64,000 bases of DNA from QQVM01 sp964544885 (GTDB lineage Bacteria > Bacteroidota > Bacteroidia > AKYH767-A > 2013-40CM-41-45): the NCBI GenBank assembly GCA_964544885.1, contig CAZJDX010000005.1, positions 62,001 to 126,000 on the forward strand, read 5' to 3'. The translations under genes were made by a program, and so were the position numbers. The notes beneath the pieces were generated by a model that was not told where the DNA came from, ran no database searches, and worked only from the letters and a program-made list of their open reading frames with translations. Below, one piece after another: positions 27,701 through 36,045 of the stretch (positions are counted from its first letter, which is position 1; each line of letters opens with the position of its first letter).

Positions 27701-29220
27701 AACCAACTCAGGATTCGCTTCGGTTCAAAGCGCCTTTTGCCCGGTACTCTCTTAAAGACTATCTTATAAAAGCGGAGAAGGTGGCACTCATCCAGACAGC
27801 GGATGCATCAGTGATTCCTGACAGCGGTAAGGTGGTGGTTGAACGCTATGCAAAAATGAAGACATTGAAGGATGCCAGAATTGTCGCGAACAATATAACC
27901 AGGTACCACACAATATATAACGCCAGTGTTGATATTCTTGGAAGAAAAAAATACACGGCAAGCGGAGACTACGATTATGTTGACATAAATAAAGTTAAGC
28001 ACCATTTTCATTTTGAGAATGTACGGGTTGATACCACTTTCCAGACCATTGCCGATGGTGAACTGAAGGATCCGGCAGGATTTGCATTGAGTCCGCAATT
28101 CCTCTTCAAAGGAAACGTTCACCTGGTGGCGTCGAGGGAACATCTTGTTTTTTCGGGATATGCAAAACCGAATATCCAATGCGAGATGATCCAGAAGAAC
28201 TGGATACGCTTCAGCGGAGAAATCAATCCGGCCAATGTTTCCATTCCTGTATTTGGGCCGGTAACGGATGCAGGCCTGAGTCTTTCCGCCTCCATAGCGC
28301 AAACCAGCGACAGTACAGGAATCTATGCAGCCTTTCTGATGCCAAAACAAAAAGAAGGAGATCTTGAAATTATCAATGCCGAAGGTGTGCTTTATTATGA
28401 TCGGGGTACAAATCAATACAGAATCACTTCCAGAGAAAAACTTGAAAAGCCGGGTTTACCTGGCAATTACCTCAGCCTTGACGACTCGAAGTGCATGGTT
28501 TACGGCGAAGGACAGCTTGATTTTGGAACTGATTTCGGACAACTGGCCATTCGTACTGCCGGAAACGTAATCAATAACCTGAATAATGATTATACGGAAT
28601 TTGATCTGATCATGCCGGTTAACTTCTTCTTTAATGATGAAGCCCTTAAACTGATGAGCGATTATCTTTCCACCCATCCTTCATTACAAGCAACTCAGGA
28701 TGCAGGCAGGCCTACCTATGAGAAAGGACTGGCCGAACTGGCAGGTAAAGAAAAAGCAGAAAAAATGCTGACAGAATTGAATCTTTACGGATCATTCAAA
28801 AAAATTCCTGAGGAAATCAGAAATACATTTTTCATCACCGAATTGAAAATGTCCTGGAACGATGAAAGCAGAACCTACCGCTCAAGCGGAAGTATTGGAA
28901 TAAGCAATATTGATAAGACAGGGATAAACAGACGAATACCCGGGTATCTTGAAATTGTACACAAAAGAAGCGGAGATGCTTTTAATCTTTATCTCGAGCC
29001 GGAAAAAGGTACCTGGTATTATTTCAGCTATGCAAGAGGATTGATGCAGGTCTTGAGTTCATACAGTGCCTTTAATGAAGCAATTGAAAAAATTAAACCT
29101 GAAAAGCGGGTCAGTAAGGCGAAGGATAAACCCGATTTCGAATACATGCTCTCAACGGACAGAGCAGTCAGAAACTTTTTAAAGAGAATGCAACCGCCCG
29201 AACCTGAGCAAGATAAGTAA
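24739..29220 (+). CDS. Giant exported protein of unknown function (1493 aa)
   Basis: A 1493-residue protein with a signal peptide (KLTIGGLVIFLSVNFAPAQG). I do not recognise a named family. The N-terminal ~130 residues are helical and charged. The remainder is dominated by short beta strands, consistent with a long beta-rich periplasmic or outer-membrane-associated protein. Two related segments stand out near residues 765-800 and 852-895: LKLSNEGLHGDGKVDYLTS and LKLRPQGLTGDGIMTFAES, each followed by an acidic D-A/D-S stretch. Residues ~460-510 resemble a winged-helix segment (EDLARDMKLPVNEVRSML). It overlaps prmA by 4 bases, so it is translated with it. The long conserved-looking frame and the normal codon use argue for a real gene. 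Confidence 0.85.
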   Translation: MNTLSKLTIGGLVIFLSVNFAPAQGIKSFPQEPLTFLTELKKFLVETDKKEGEKLHEEFSLLWNSGAYNAEQQQAIMKTHNSMLKKRMKAFPDFRNYLQALISFKASAQSEQSFSAWQSSLDRLLQMPSKHFANYIISCNDLFRDNSLYVSPSTRWYTPLKNYSFEFDSIPKIVFGKMDLICVSKGDSSVIYSTEGSLYPTRELFAGKGGKVNWVRAGFDEPTISAGLADYLIDLRSSEYSADSVLFTNTIYFQQALLGNFRDKVLANVNADNATYPRFESYTQGLEIKNIVPDIDYKGGFSMHGNKMIGSGTSEEDAELIINRDNKPFLIAYARGFVIRKDRITSDNAAVKIVFEEDSIYHPGISLKYIVKDRELALIRGEEGKSKSPYFDSYHQLDMYFDGLYWKIDDPIIDLKMISGVGESKATFESSNYFRRQRFLKLQSLSDIHPLYTIKKFTEKNSSEVIYTEDLARDMKLPVNEVRSMLINFSNQGFVTYDAADDKAVVKERLNYYLLANVGKIDYDVIQFESVINARPNASINLLNFELTLRGLAPIVLSDSQNVVIYPAEQEIKVKKNREFHFAGRVKAGRFDFFGKQFSFDYHNFKVNLDNVDSLRLRVESPDPTDVDAFGNRKLVACRSVLENINGDLIIDSQGNKSGLHNYPEYPIFNSKKDSYVYYDKPYIQEGVYDRDEFYFHLDPYSIDSLDNFSNAGLRFDGEFVSAGIFPTFRDTLRLQPDLSLGLVRNTGDGGWPAYGGKGTFTNTLKLSNEGLHGDGKVDYLTSHSESDDFLFLPDSMNSSMQLWTNRKETLNGVEFPAVSANNVYVHWEPKQDVMFVYRKDTDMDMYEGQALLNGNLKLRPQGLTGDGIMTFAESELEANLIKYKSDVFDADTSDFRLTSDNTAALAFSTKNVNSHIDFIQRVGEFKSNGGGSYVSFPLNQYICYIDQFKWFMDQKEIELSSSSEAQVVEDTTTTGLSLTGSDFISVEPTQDSLRFKAPFARYSLKDYLIKAEKVALIQTADASVIPDSGKVVVERYAKMKTLKDARIVANNITRYHTIYNASVDILGRKKYTASGDYDYVDINKVKHHFHFENVRVDTTFQTIADGELKDPAGFALSPQFLFKGNVHLVASREHLVFSGYAKPNIQCEMIQKNWIRFSGEINPANVSIPVFGPVTDAGLSLSASIAQTSDSTGIYAAFLMPKQKEGDLEIINAEGVLYYDRGTNQYRITSREKLEKPGLPGNYLSLDDSKCMVYGEGQLDFGTDFGQLAIRTAGNVINNLNNDYTEFDLIMPVNFFFNDEALKLMSDYLSTHPSLQATQDAGRPTYEKGLAELAGKEKAEKMLTELNLYGSFKKIPEEIRNTFFITELKMSWNDESRTYRSSGSIGISNIDKTGINRRIPGYLEIVHKRSGDAFNLYLEPEKGTWYYFSYARGLMQVLSSYSAFNEAIEKIKPEKRVSKAKDKPDFEYMLSTDRAVRNFLKRMQPPEPEQDK

Positions 29221-29254
29221 GACCACCTTGAATAATTCAATAGGATTGGTTAAG

Positions 29255-29335
29255 ATTGTACCTTATCCTTGTAATGAGGATAGGGAATAAGGTAACAATC
29301 AGCTTATTATCCTCCGTATGGGTGTTTCAACACCC
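29255..29335. other. Two hairpins between the giant gene and plsY
   Basis: The 150-base gap contains an imperfect inverted repeat of about 14 bp with bulges, ATTGTACCTTATCC at 29255-29268 against GGAATAAGGTAACAAT at 29284-29299. A second, perfect hairpin at 29320-29335 is GGGTGT-TTCA-ACACCC. Neither is followed by a T-run on the plus strand, so they are not clear intrinsic terminators. They could be RNA processing, pausing or protein-binding sites upstream of plsY. Confidence 0.5.
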
Positions 29336-29370
29336 GAAGCCTGATCAATATCCTTTTAAAAAAGTGAGTA

Positions 29371-30000
29371 TTGCTGACGCTGTCTAATATACTTGGTTTA
29401 GTTCTTGCCTACCTGATCGGTTCTATTCCATCCGCTGTATGGGTTGGTCGTAAGTTTTATGGGATTGACGTACGGGAGTATGGAAGCGGCAATGCAGGAG
29501 CCACCAATACATTCAGGGTTTTAGGGAAGAAACCCGGAATAGCGGTGCTGATCATGGATGTTTTAAAAGGTTTTCTCTCGGTGAAACTGGCTTATATAGT
29601 TGGAGATTACAGTTCAGATTCACCGGAGTTCATTGACTTTGAACTGGCTCTGGCCGTATGCGGACTCATGGGACACATCTTTCCTGTTTACGTAGGATTC
29701 AGGGGAGGAAAAGGAATTGCCACTATGCTTGGCATCCTCATCGGGGTACATCCTCAGGCGGCACTTATTTGCGCCATTGTTTTTGTAATCACTTTTGCCC
29801 TGAGCGGTTATATATCATTAAGCAGTATGCTGGCAGGAATAAGTTTCCCGATTGTTATCATGGTCTTTTATTCTACCAATTCCAGTATCAATATTTTCTC
29901 ACTGGCGGTAGCGGTCATTATTCTTATTACCCATCAGCGAAACATTGAACGAATTTTAAGCGGAGCGGAATCAAGGATTCGCTGGAGAAAAAGCCGATGA
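29371..30000 (+). CDS. plsY: Glycerol-3-phosphate acyltransferase PlsY
   Basis: A 209-residue integral membrane enzyme that transfers the acyl group of acyl-phosphate to glycerol-3-phosphate, the first step of phospholipid synthesis. All three PlsY motifs are present: GSIPSAVWVGR, GSGNAGATNTFR and GHIFPVYVGFRGGKGIAT. There are about five membrane segments. The start is TTG 29371; there is no ATG or GTG in frame near it and the family begins right there. The last 30 bases overlap the end of the convergent TPR membrane gene. No plsX is in the window. Confidence 0.95.
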   Translation: MLTLSNILGLVLAYLIGSIPSAVWVGRKFYGIDVREYGSGNAGATNTFRVLGKKPGIAVLIMDVLKGFLSVKLAYIVGDYSSDSPEFIDFELALAVCGLMGHIFPVYVGFRGGKGIATMLGILIGVHPQAALICAIVFVITFALSGYISLSSMLAGISFPIVIMVFYSTNSSINIFSLAVAVIILITHQRNIERILSGAESRIRWRKSR

Positions 30001-31116
30001 GTCGGAAGGACAGAATTTTTTAATGTAATGACTGATATCGATGCTTCTGTCGAGCGAATGGGCTTTGAACATGTCTTCGCATACTCTTTTCTTTTCAACC
30101 AGATAGGCCAGTGCAACACCTCTTTGAAAATAATATTCAGACTGCGCGGAGTCAAGGCGAATGGCCTCTGAAAAATCTGTGACTGATGAGATAGCGATTC
30201 CCTTGTTCAGTTCCAGACGGTACAGTTTGAGCCTCCCTCGTTTATAATAAGCCTGGGATAGAAAGGGATGCTTGTCAATTCCGAGGTTATAGAATCGCAA
30301 TGCATCTTCAAATCGTCTTTCCTTTTCCGCCTCTTGTCCCAACTTCATCATTTCTTCGACATACTCCCTCGTTGACTCTGAGGTGTCGGCACAAGAGTGA
30401 ATCAGTTCATAAGCTTCATCCGTAGAAATGGAAGGTATCCTTCCTCTGACATATTCTTCATAAGTACTTGAACGAAACAGATTATGAAACTGGCGCGGAT
30501 TTAATACTGTTCCTGCAAGACTTAGAAAGAGTAAAAGTGTCATGAAAGTGGCATTCAGCCAGAGCGGCCAGGGAACCGGAATTATCAGCTTTTCCGAACT
30601 CCTCTTCGCAAATCGCTTCACTATCAAAGCTACGGAAAGTAAGAAGAGTGCCCCTGAAGACATGAAAGGAATATGAAACCAGTATTGTTGATGAAAGAGG
30701 ATAAAAAGTATACCGGTTCCATAGATGATTTCTTCCGGTAAACTGAAAGGACGCAGATTCCTGCGTTCCTTCCTGATTTTTCTCAAACCGTTTACATAGC
30801 ACCTGGCACTTAGCCATAGTCCGCCTGTAACTACCAGTGCGGAAGAAAATGTCAGTCCCTGTGTCCGGAGAATTAAACCGCTTAGAAATAAGCTCAGCGG
30901 TAAAAAAATTGAAAGCGCCACTCTTCCGGAACTCATGGCCGGAAAGTTAAGCACAATTTTCACTACAGATCCGCTCTGAACAGCTTTTTTGCACAGGTCA
31001 CCGGTGATCCATTCCTTGACAAGGAAAAAGAAAGAGAGAGCCTGAATGCAGGTAAAGCAGAAGTACTTCGCGAGAATATATATAAAGATCAGGCAATTCT
31101 TGCTACGCTGAGCCAC
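29971..31116 (-). CDS. TPR-containing membrane protein
   Basis: A 381-residue protein. The N-terminal ~200 residues contain about four to five hydrophobic segments separated by short basic loops (SIFLPLSLFLSGLIL, ATFMTLLLFLSLAGTVL). Residues ~225-370 contain two to three TPR-like helix pairs (EERRFEDALRFYNLGIDKHPFLSQAYYKRGRLKLY and RLDSAQSEYYFQRGVALAYL, each within the usual 34-residue spacing), probably on one side of the membrane. An alternative start is ATG 30936 (MSSGRVALSIF). The 3' end overlaps plsY convergently by 30 bases. No enzymatic motif is seen; the TPRs suggest protein-protein interaction. Function unknown. Confidence 0.75.
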   Translation of the reverse strand: MAQRSKNCLIFIYILAKYFCFTCIQALSFFFLVKEWITGDLCKKAVQSGSVVKIVLNFPAMSSGRVALSIFLPLSLFLSGLILRTQGLTFSSALVVTGGLWLSARCYVNGLRKIRKERRNLRPFSLPEEIIYGTGILFILFHQQYWFHIPFMSSGALFLLSVALIVKRFAKRSSEKLIIPVPWPLWLNATFMTLLLFLSLAGTVLNPRQFHNLFRSSTYEEYVRGRIPSISTDEAYELIHSCADTSESTREYVEEMMKLGQEAEKERRFEDALRFYNLGIDKHPFLSQAYYKRGRLKLYRLELNKGIAISSVTDFSEAIRLDSAQSEYYFQRGVALAYLVEKKRVCEDMFKAHSLDRSIDISHYIKKFCPSDSSAFSPANP

Positions 31117-31251
31117 TGCGGTTGTTTACCGTCGTTTTGATTGAAAAAATCAAAGGCCTCTTTTCAGAGGAAGCTAAAATATTGACATTATGATCGTCAG
31201 GGATGTTAAGAAGATGGTTTCAGGAACGCAATCTGATGGGTTTTGAATCTT

Positions 31252-31259
31252 TATTTTTG
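31252..31259 (+). promoter_or_regulatory. TATTTTTG element before the GH3 gene
   Basis: TATTTTTG at 31252-31259 matches TAnnTTTG. It would start transcription near 31266, after the ATG at 31265, which supports using the in-frame ATG at 31301. The -33 element is not clear. Confidence 0.4.
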
Positions 31260-31300
31260 TATCAATGATTTTGGTTTCTTCAGTCTTTGCTCTTTCACGC

Positions 31301-34240
31301 ATGATTCGCAACAGCTTGCTCCTGTATTGTGCCTTGCTTCTCTCAGGCATTCAGGCAGCCGCAAGAACACTTCCGCCGTTCTATTCAGAAGAAGGATCGC
31401 TTTGGGCGGATTCGGTACTATTGACGCTCAGCAGGGAAGAAAGGATATCGCAACTTATTATGGTTGCCGCCTGGAGTAATAAAGATCAGAGCCATGTACA
31501 GGAAATAAAAAAACTGATCAGCGACTGGGGTATAGGAGGACTCATCTTCTTTCAGGGAGGCCCCATGAGACAGGCGAGTCTGACCAATGAGTATCAGAAA
31601 TTATCCAAGGTCCCATTATTGATCGGCATCGACGGTGAGTGGGGATTATCCATGCGGCTTGACAGTACGATCCGCTTTCCAAGACAAATGACCTTGTCGG
31701 CCATGCAATCTGACAGTCTCATTTACACCATGGGGCGGGAAATAGGACGGCAATGCCGACGGATGGGCATCCATGTTAATTTTGCGCCGGACATTGATAT
31801 CAATAATAACATAAACAATCCGGTAATAGGAAGCCGTTCATTCGGTGATGACCGAGAACAGGTATACTCGAAAGCTTCCCTATACATGAAGGGAATGCAG
31901 GATATGGGTGTACTGGCGAATGGGAAGCACTTCCCGGGTCATGGTAATGCGGACAGCGATTCGCATTATACCCTGCCTACCATTCATCAGGATCGTGCCG
32001 GTCTTGATTCAGTGGAGTTATATCCTTTCAGAAAACTAATTGATGAAGGTTTAGGCTCTGTCATGGTTGCACACCTGAATGTTCCTTCTCTTGATTCAAC
32101 TCGGGATTTACCCTCTACCTTGTCACCGCATATTGTAACCGGACTGCTCAAAAATGAAATGGATTATAAGGGTCTGATTTTTACTGATGCGCTTAACATG
32201 AAAGCAGTAAGCACCTGCTATCAGCCGGGAGTACTCGATAAACTCGCACTTGTGGCAGGTAATGATGTTCTCCTGTACAGTGAAGACGTACGTAAGGCGA
32301 TCATGGAGATACACCTTGCCATAGAGAACTGTGAAATTACTGAAGAGGAAGTGAATGAAAGAGTGAAGAAGGTGCTGATGGTTAAGTACTGGGCCGGACT
32401 TTCCAGGAATCGTCAGGTTGACACCAGCAATCTGATCAGTGATCTGAATTCTCCTGAGGCTGTATTTCTGCAAAGAAAATTGTATGAACAGAGCATTACC
32501 CTTTTGTCCAATAAGAATTCACTGCTTCCTCTTCGCGGACTTGACTCACTTCGTATTGCTTCCATAGTGATTGGCGATAAAAAGTACAACCCGTTTCAGG
32601 AGCAGCTATCGGCTTATGCCCGGGTTGATCTGTATGCTGAGGGAAAAGACGCACCGGTCTCAATGTTTGAAGCCATGGCGGGCTTCATGGTCAACTACGA
32701 CCTGGTCATCGTCAGTCTCCACAACACTACGATGAAGGCTCAAAATAACTTCGGCATTCCTGAAGCCACCCGGGATTTCATCGATACCATTATGAAGACC
32801 TACAATACCATCTTCGTGGATTTCGGTAATGCCTACACGCTGGGCAGATTCAGACAGACATCTTCGGCTAAAGCTATTGTGCTCGGTTATGAAGATTTTG
32901 AACTTACACAGAGATTGCTTGCTCAGGCAATTATGGGTGCCATTCCATTCAGCGGTCAATTACCCGTGAACAGCACAGAAGCATTCAACAGGGGTGAAGG
33001 AATAAAAGTTGAAAAGATACTCAGGTTGAAATATTCAGTTCCGGAAGATGCAGGCGTCTCCTCGGTTGTTTTGCAGAGGATCGACAGTCTCGTCAATCAG
33101 GCAATTCAAGATAGCGTCATGCCCGGTTGTCAGGTACTGGTTGCCAAGGACCAAAAGGTTATTTACGATAAGGCATTTGGAAAGCACACCTATGACGGGA
33201 ACCAGCAGGTGAGTACGAAACACCTGTATGATGTTGCCTCCGTCACTAAGGTGGTCTCAACTGCGCTGGCGCTTATGAAGCTTTATGAAGATGAGGACAT
33301 AAATCTGAATAAGCCTTTGTCCGCCTACCTTCCCAAACTCCGAGCCGGAAATAAGAAGAACCTGATATTGCGAGACGTTCTTTCGCACCAGGCAGGGTTG
33401 AAATCATGGATTCCTTTCTGGAAACAGACGGTGAATGAAGGAAAAATTCATCCTGAAATCTACAGCAGGGTTGAGTCAGTAAGCCACTTGACAAGGGTAG
33501 CTGACAGTTTGTATATCCGTAACGACTATACAGACAGTCTGATGCAATGGATCATTAAATCACCATTGACTGAAAACGGTAAATACGTTTATAGTGACCT
33601 TGGACCTATATTGATGAAAGCACTTGTAGAGAAAGAGTCGGATGAAAGGTTTGAAGATTATCTCAACACACATTTTTATATTCCTCTTCAGTTATCCCAT
33701 TCAGCCTTCAGGCCGAGGGATAAGTTTCAACTTGATCAGCTGGTACCTACCGAACTTGACACGGAATTCAGAAAACAACTGATCCACGGTGATGTTCACG
33801 ACCCCGCCGCCGCCATGATGGGGGGCATAAGCGGAAATGCGGGTTTCTTCAGCAATGCAGGAGACCTGGCCATCATCATGCAAATGCTTCTTAATAAAGG
33901 AGCTTATGGAGGAAGACAATATCTGAAATCTGCGACCATCAGCGAATTTACCAGGTCACATTTCGCGGAAAAAGGAAACAGGAGAGGCCTCCTCTTTGAC
34001 AAACCTGAACCGGATGATTCAAAGCCGAATCCGGTTAGCCGGAGTGCTTCACCTCAGACATTCGGCCATCAGGGGTTTACAGGTACCTGTGTATGGGCTG
34101 ATCCTGAAAATGATCTTATTTTTATCTTTCTGTCAAACAGAGTACATCCCGATGCCAGGAACAACAAACTGGCAACCATGAACCTGAGAACTGATCTCCA
34201 GCAGGTAGTGTATGATGCAATTATTTCAAGGGTTCCTTAG
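31301..34240 (+). CDS. Glycoside hydrolase family 3 / beta-lactamase fusion
   Basis: A 979-residue exported fusion. I chose ATG 31301, which opens a good signal peptide (MIRNSLLLYCALLLSGIQAAA); the ATG at 31265 lies at the predicted transcription start. Residues ~30-380 are a GH3 N-terminal barrel with the NagZ-type signature KHFPGHGNADSDSH (from residue 209) and the nucleophile Asp296 in FTDALNMKAV. A second GH3-like part follows. Residues ~590-970 are a class C beta-lactamase/serine-hydrolase domain with S647-V-T-K650 and YSD in place of YxN. The GH3 part likely removes N-acetylglucosamine from peptidoglycan fragments; the hydrolase target is unknown. This fused type is found in Bacteroidetes. 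Confidence 0.9.
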   Translation: MIRNSLLLYCALLLSGIQAAARTLPPFYSEEGSLWADSVLLTLSREERISQLIMVAAWSNKDQSHVQEIKKLISDWGIGGLIFFQGGPMRQASLTNEYQKLSKVPLLIGIDGEWGLSMRLDSTIRFPRQMTLSAMQSDSLIYTMGREIGRQCRRMGIHVNFAPDIDINNNINNPVIGSRSFGDDREQVYSKASLYMKGMQDMGVLANGKHFPGHGNADSDSHYTLPTIHQDRAGLDSVELYPFRKLIDEGLGSVMVAHLNVPSLDSTRDLPSTLSPHIVTGLLKNEMDYKGLIFTDALNMKAVSTCYQPGVLDKLALVAGNDVLLYSEDVRKAIMEIHLAIENCEITEEEVNERVKKVLMVKYWAGLSRNRQVDTSNLISDLNSPEAVFLQRKLYEQSITLLSNKNSLLPLRGLDSLRIASIVIGDKKYNPFQEQLSAYARVDLYAEGKDAPVSMFEAMAGFMVNYDLVIVSLHNTTMKAQNNFGIPEATRDFIDTIMKTYNTIFVDFGNAYTLGRFRQTSSAKAIVLGYEDFELTQRLLAQAIMGAIPFSGQLPVNSTEAFNRGEGIKVEKILRLKYSVPEDAGVSSVVLQRIDSLVNQAIQDSVMPGCQVLVAKDQKVIYDKAFGKHTYDGNQQVSTKHLYDVASVTKVVSTALALMKLYEDEDINLNKPLSAYLPKLRAGNKKNLILRDVLSHQAGLKSWIPFWKQTVNEGKIHPEIYSRVESVSHLTRVADSLYIRNDYTDSLMQWIIKSPLTENGKYVYSDLGPILMKALVEKESDERFEDYLNTHFYIPLQLSHSAFRPRDKFQLDQLVPTELDTEFRKQLIHGDVHDPAAAMMGGISGNAGFFSNAGDLAIIMQMLLNKGAYGGRQYLKSATISEFTRSHFAEKGNRRGLLFDKPEPDDSKPNPVSRSASPQTFGHQGFTGTCVWADPENDLIFIFLSNRVHPDARNNKLATMNLRTDLQQVVYDAIISRVP

Positions 34241-34278
34241 AGTGACAATTAATCCCAGGGCAGGAGTTTCAAGTCAGC

Positions 34279-34309
34279 TTGCGGCTGGGAGCTTCAATAT
34301 CTACCTTTG
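34279..34309 (+). promoter_or_regulatory. Promoter of bshA
   Basis: TTG at 34279-34281, a 20-base spacer and TACCTTTG at 34302-34309 match the Bacteroidetes consensus. The spacing to the ATG at 34343 leaves a leader of about 25 bases. The longer reading frame beginning at 34307 would start inside this element. Confidence 0.7.
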
Positions 34310-34342
34310 TCGGGATCTTTTCTTATCCTTACATCTAATTTC

Positions 34343-35497
34343 ATGATGAAAATCGGAATTCTTTGTTACCCTACCTTTGGCGGAAGCGGTGTAGTGGCCA
34401 CTGAGCTTGGAAAGGCGCTCGCGGAAAAAGGGCATCAGATTCATTTTATCACTTATAGTCAGCCGGTACGTCTGGAGCATTTTTCAGAAAATGTCTTTTA
34501 CCACGAGGTTGGGGTTGCCGATTATCCCTTGTTCGAATATACGCCCTATGAAACCGCTCTGACAAGCAAGCTTGTTGATGTTGCCCGCTTTGAAAAACTG
34601 GATCTGGTTCATGTACACTATGCCATTCCGCATGCATCGGTTGCGTATATGGCCAAAAAGATTCTGGAAACTTATGGAATGAAGCTGCCCTTCATTACTA
34701 CCTTACATGGGACCGATATCACCCTGGTAGGAAAAGATTCAAGCTATAGTCCCGTTGTCACCTTTGCCATCAATAAGAGTGATTCGGTGACTTCCGTTTC
34801 GGCAAGCCTTCGAGCAGATACTTACAGGAATTTTGAGATAAAAAATGAGATACAAGTCATTCCCAATTTTATAGACCTGAAAAGATTTTCCAAGCAGTAC
34901 AAGGATCATTTCCGGAGAGCCATAGCTCCGAATGGTGAAAAACTCATTGTACATGCTTCCAATTTCAGGCCGGTCAAGCGTGTACATGATGTAGTAAAGG
35001 TTTTCCTGAAGGTGCTGGCAAAATTACCGGTAAAATTGCTGTTGATTGGTGATGGCCCGGAAAGAAATGCCATTGAGAAGGAATGCCGCGAATGTTCCGC
35101 CTGCGATCACATCCGCTTTCTTGGAAAGCTGGAAGCCGTCGAAGAGATCCTTTCCATCAGTGACCTCTTCATTCTGCCTTCCGAAACGGAAAGTTTCGGT
35201 CTTGCAGCCCTCGAAGCCATGGCTTGCCAGGTTCCGGTCATATCTTCCAATTCAGGCGGTATTCCCGAATTGAATGTTCATGGTAAAACCGGATTCATGA
35301 GTGAAGTAGGGGATATAGATGACATGGCAAAAAATGCGATCCATATTTTGGAAAACCATGACAGACTTCTTCAATTCAAGAAACAAGCGCTGGATCATTC
35401 AAAAAATTTTGACATTCAGAAAATACTGCCTGTTTATGAAGAGCTTTACAGAAACGTACTCGAAAGCTCAGCGAAAACCAAAGTTGAATTTCAGTAA
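34343..35497 (+). CDS. bshA: N-acetyl-alpha-D-glucosaminyl L-malate synthase
   Basis: A 384-residue GT4-family (GT-B fold) glycosyltransferase. The start ATG 34343 gives MMKIGILCYPTFGGSGVVATELG, the invariant BshA N-terminus. Further signatures are VHVHYAIPHASVAYMAK, TTLHGTDITLVGKD, the ExFG-type motif in LPSETESFGLAALEAMACQVPVI, and the nucleotide-binding IGDGPER. BshA joins UDP-GlcNAc and L-malate in the first step of bacillithiol synthesis, a low-molecular-weight thiol used by Firmicutes and many Bacteroidetes. bshB and bshC are not in the window. hemJ follows 2 bases after the stop, so the two genes are likely co-transcribed. Confidence 0.94.
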   Translation: MMKIGILCYPTFGGSGVVATELGKALAEKGHQIHFITYSQPVRLEHFSENVFYHEVGVADYPLFEYTPYETALTSKLVDVARFEKLDLVHVHYAIPHASVAYMAKKILETYGMKLPFITTLHGTDITLVGKDSSYSPVVTFAINKSDSVTSVSASLRADTYRNFEIKNEIQVIPNFIDLKRFSKQYKDHFRRAIAPNGEKLIVHASNFRPVKRVHDVVKVFLKVLAKLPVKLLLIGDGPERNAIEKECRECSACDHIRFLGKLEAVEEILSISDLFILPSETESFGLAALEAMACQVPVISSNSGGIPELNVHGKTGFMSEVGDIDDMAKNAIHILENHDRLLQFKKQALDHSKNFDIQKILPVYEELYRNVLESSAKTKVEFQ

Positions 35498-35499
35498 AC

Positions 35500-36036
35500 A
35501 TGGCTCCGGTTTATATTAAGGCATTGCACCTTATCTTCATTGTAACCTGGTTTGCCGGTCTTTTTTACCTGGTGAGGATATTTATTTATCATACTGAATC
35601 TGAGCAGGAGGAAGAACCCGGTAAAGCTATTCTGCAGAAACATTTCAAACTGGCTGCAAAAAGATTATGGTATGGCATCACCTGGCCATCCGCCATTGCC
35701 ACCCTTATTCTCGGGTTTTGGTTTCTTTCTCTCAGCTATGGATGGAACATCCCCCCCTGGATGTGGCTGAAGCTGATCTTTGTCTCCGGACTTTTTATCT
35801 ATCATTTGCTTTGCGGAATGATCTTCCGCCAACTGCAGCAGGATAAGTTCAATTACAGCGGCACTCAACTACGTATCTGGAATGAGGTGGCAACGGTCTT
35901 CCTGATTGCCATCATTTTTATTGTGGTATTAAAAGGACAGGGCAATTGGCTATACGGGCTTGCAGGTTTGCTTACTTTTTCCCTCATACTCCTGATTGCC
36001 ATCAGAATTTATAAAAAGATCAGGGAAAAAAAGTAG
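35500..36036 (+). CDS. hemJ: Protoporphyrinogen oxidase HemJ (CopD-like)
   Basis: A 178-residue membrane protein with four to five transmembrane segments. The N-terminal KALHLIFIVTWFAGLFYLVRIFIYH contains the conserved His and Arg of HemJ, and the central WMWLKLIFVSGLFIYHLLCG carries the second histidine. HemJ oxidises protoporphyrinogen IX to protoporphyrin IX, using heme as a cofactor, in many bacteria that lack HemG/HemY. Length is normal. No other heme genes are adjacent; the link to bshA is only by transcription. The stop is convergent with, and 9 bases from, the YciH/SUI1 gene. Confidence 0.85.
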   Translation: MAPVYIKALHLIFIVTWFAGLFYLVRIFIYHTESEQEEEPGKAILQKHFKLAAKRLWYGITWPSAIATLILGFWFLSLSYGWNIPPWMWLKLIFVSGLFIYHLLCGMIFRQLQQDKFNYSGTQLRIWNEVATVFLIAIIFIVVLKGQGNWLYGLAGLLTFSLILLIAIRIYKKIREKK

Positions 36037-36045
36037 GTCTGTATT

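Noticed and set aside
34307..34342. bshA start at 34307
   Set aside because: It begins within the TACCTTTG promoter element and adds residues not in BshA; ATG 34343 gives the invariant N-terminus.
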